From assembly GCA_009778295.1 (NCBI GenBank), contig WRKB01000232.1:1-6212 (forward strand): DNA of 6,212 nt, in the 5' to 3' direction. Within the stretch, counting starts at the first letter, position 1; each line of letters starts with the position of its first letter. Below, in pieces: positions 5,721-6,212 of this stretch. Below the pieces are notes generated by a model, which was not told where the DNA came from, did no database searches, and saw only the letters and a program-made list of their open reading frames with translations. Origin of the DNA: Betaproteobacteria bacterium (GTDB taxonomy: Bacteria > Desulfobacterota > Desulfovibrionia > Desulfovibrionales > Desulfovibrionaceae). Both the position numbers and the translations under genes were made by a program.

Positions 5721-6212
5721 CTAATGCAACAAGGCTTGGGCGTAGCGTTCCACGGGCGCGAAATTATCGGTCAGGGCCGGACAGTCCTGGAGCGCGGCCT
5801 GCGTAATCTGCGTACGCAGCATGGCCTGGACGCGCTGCGACAGATGCGCGCCCTCGCCCGCAAACACGGCGGCAAGATCCGGACGTTTTTCCGGCAAGGC
5901 CAGCAGCATGATGTTCTGCACTCTGTCGAGATGTTCCAAGGAGTTTACCGCAAAGGCGTGCAACTCCGGAAAAGCCGTGGCCGTCGCCGTGCGAATGGAT
6001 CGGAACAGCAGGCCGTTCTCTCCGCTATAGGAAGAAATGACGTTCATGATTACCATACCTCCGGGCGCCAGAGCCCGGCGTAGAGCCTGAGCGGCTTCCT
6101 GCGTGCCCATCTGGAAAGGTACACTGTAATAGGAATTGAACACATCCACAAAAATGAGATCGTATTGCTGCGTATTCCTGTTCAAAAAACGGCGGGCGTC
6201 CTCATGGAACAC
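5721..6212 (-). CDS. Spermidine-synthase-like methyltransferase-fold protein, C-terminal part
   Basis: This is the last 163 residues of a protein whose start lies beyond the right edge; the GTG at the edge is an internal Val, not a start. It shows the second half of a Rossmann-type aminopropyltransferase domain: DARRFL at visible residues 5-10, YDLIFVDVFN at 17-26, an ALAPGGMVIMN segment ending the beta-strand after the substrate loop, and a C-terminal region ending at TAG 5721. True spermidine synthases carry Asp-x-x-Asp at the active-site loop; here the pattern is Asp23-Val-Phe-Asn26, so polyamine synthesis is doubtful. Related proteins in this bacterial group are often fused to a membrane transporter-like N-terminal part, which cannot be seen here. 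It is convergent with the gene at 4953-5708. Confidence 0.8.
   Translation of the reverse strand: MFHEDARRFLNRNTQQYDLIFVDVFNSYYSVPFQMGTQEAAQALRRALAPGGMVIMNVISSYSGENGLLFRSIRTATATAFPELHAFAVNSLEHLDRVQNIMLLALPEKRPDLAAVFAGEGAHLSQRVQAMLRTQITQAALQDCPALTDNFAPVERYAQALLH

Overview
The window looks like chromosomal core sequence from a delta-proteobacterial sulfate reducer or close relative (Desulfovibrionaceae-like). This is judged from moderately high GC, the style of the FeoB, PurD and PurE proteins, and a PaaK-type ligase beside purine genes. The assignment rests on general familiarity, not a search. No tRNA, rRNA, CRISPR array, insertion sequence or phage gene was recognised.

Layout: positions 1-3145 hold three genes on the minus strand, read right to left. 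They are purD (GTG start at 3145), purE (start at 1769) and the first 405 codons of feoB (start at 1217, running off the left edge). All point the same way with gaps of 95 and 39 bases, so one transcript is plausible. It would join two steps of de novo purine synthesis to a ferrous iron transporter. Positions 3146-3373 are a divergent control region. It contains a good sigma70-type promoter facing purD, a weaker one facing right, and a pair of 8-base direct repeats exactly one helical turn apart.

From 3374 to 5708 three plus-strand genes lie almost end to end (gaps of 10 and 6 bases). They are an AMP-forming aryl-CoA ligase of the PaaK family, an 89-residue protein I do not recognise, and a 251-residue helical protein I do not recognise. 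The tight spacing and ribosome binding sites support one operon, so the two unknown proteins may work with the ligase. Twelve bases further on, the C-terminal 163 residues of a minus-strand spermidine-synthase-like protein enter from the right edge.

Most of the window is ordinary housekeeping sequence. The points that merit a second look are the two unknown proteins behind the ligase, the structured divergent promoter region, the perfect inverted repeat between purE and feoB, and an Asp-to-Asn change at a substrate-binding position of the spermidine-synthase-like protein. I saw no clear sign of a wholly new system.
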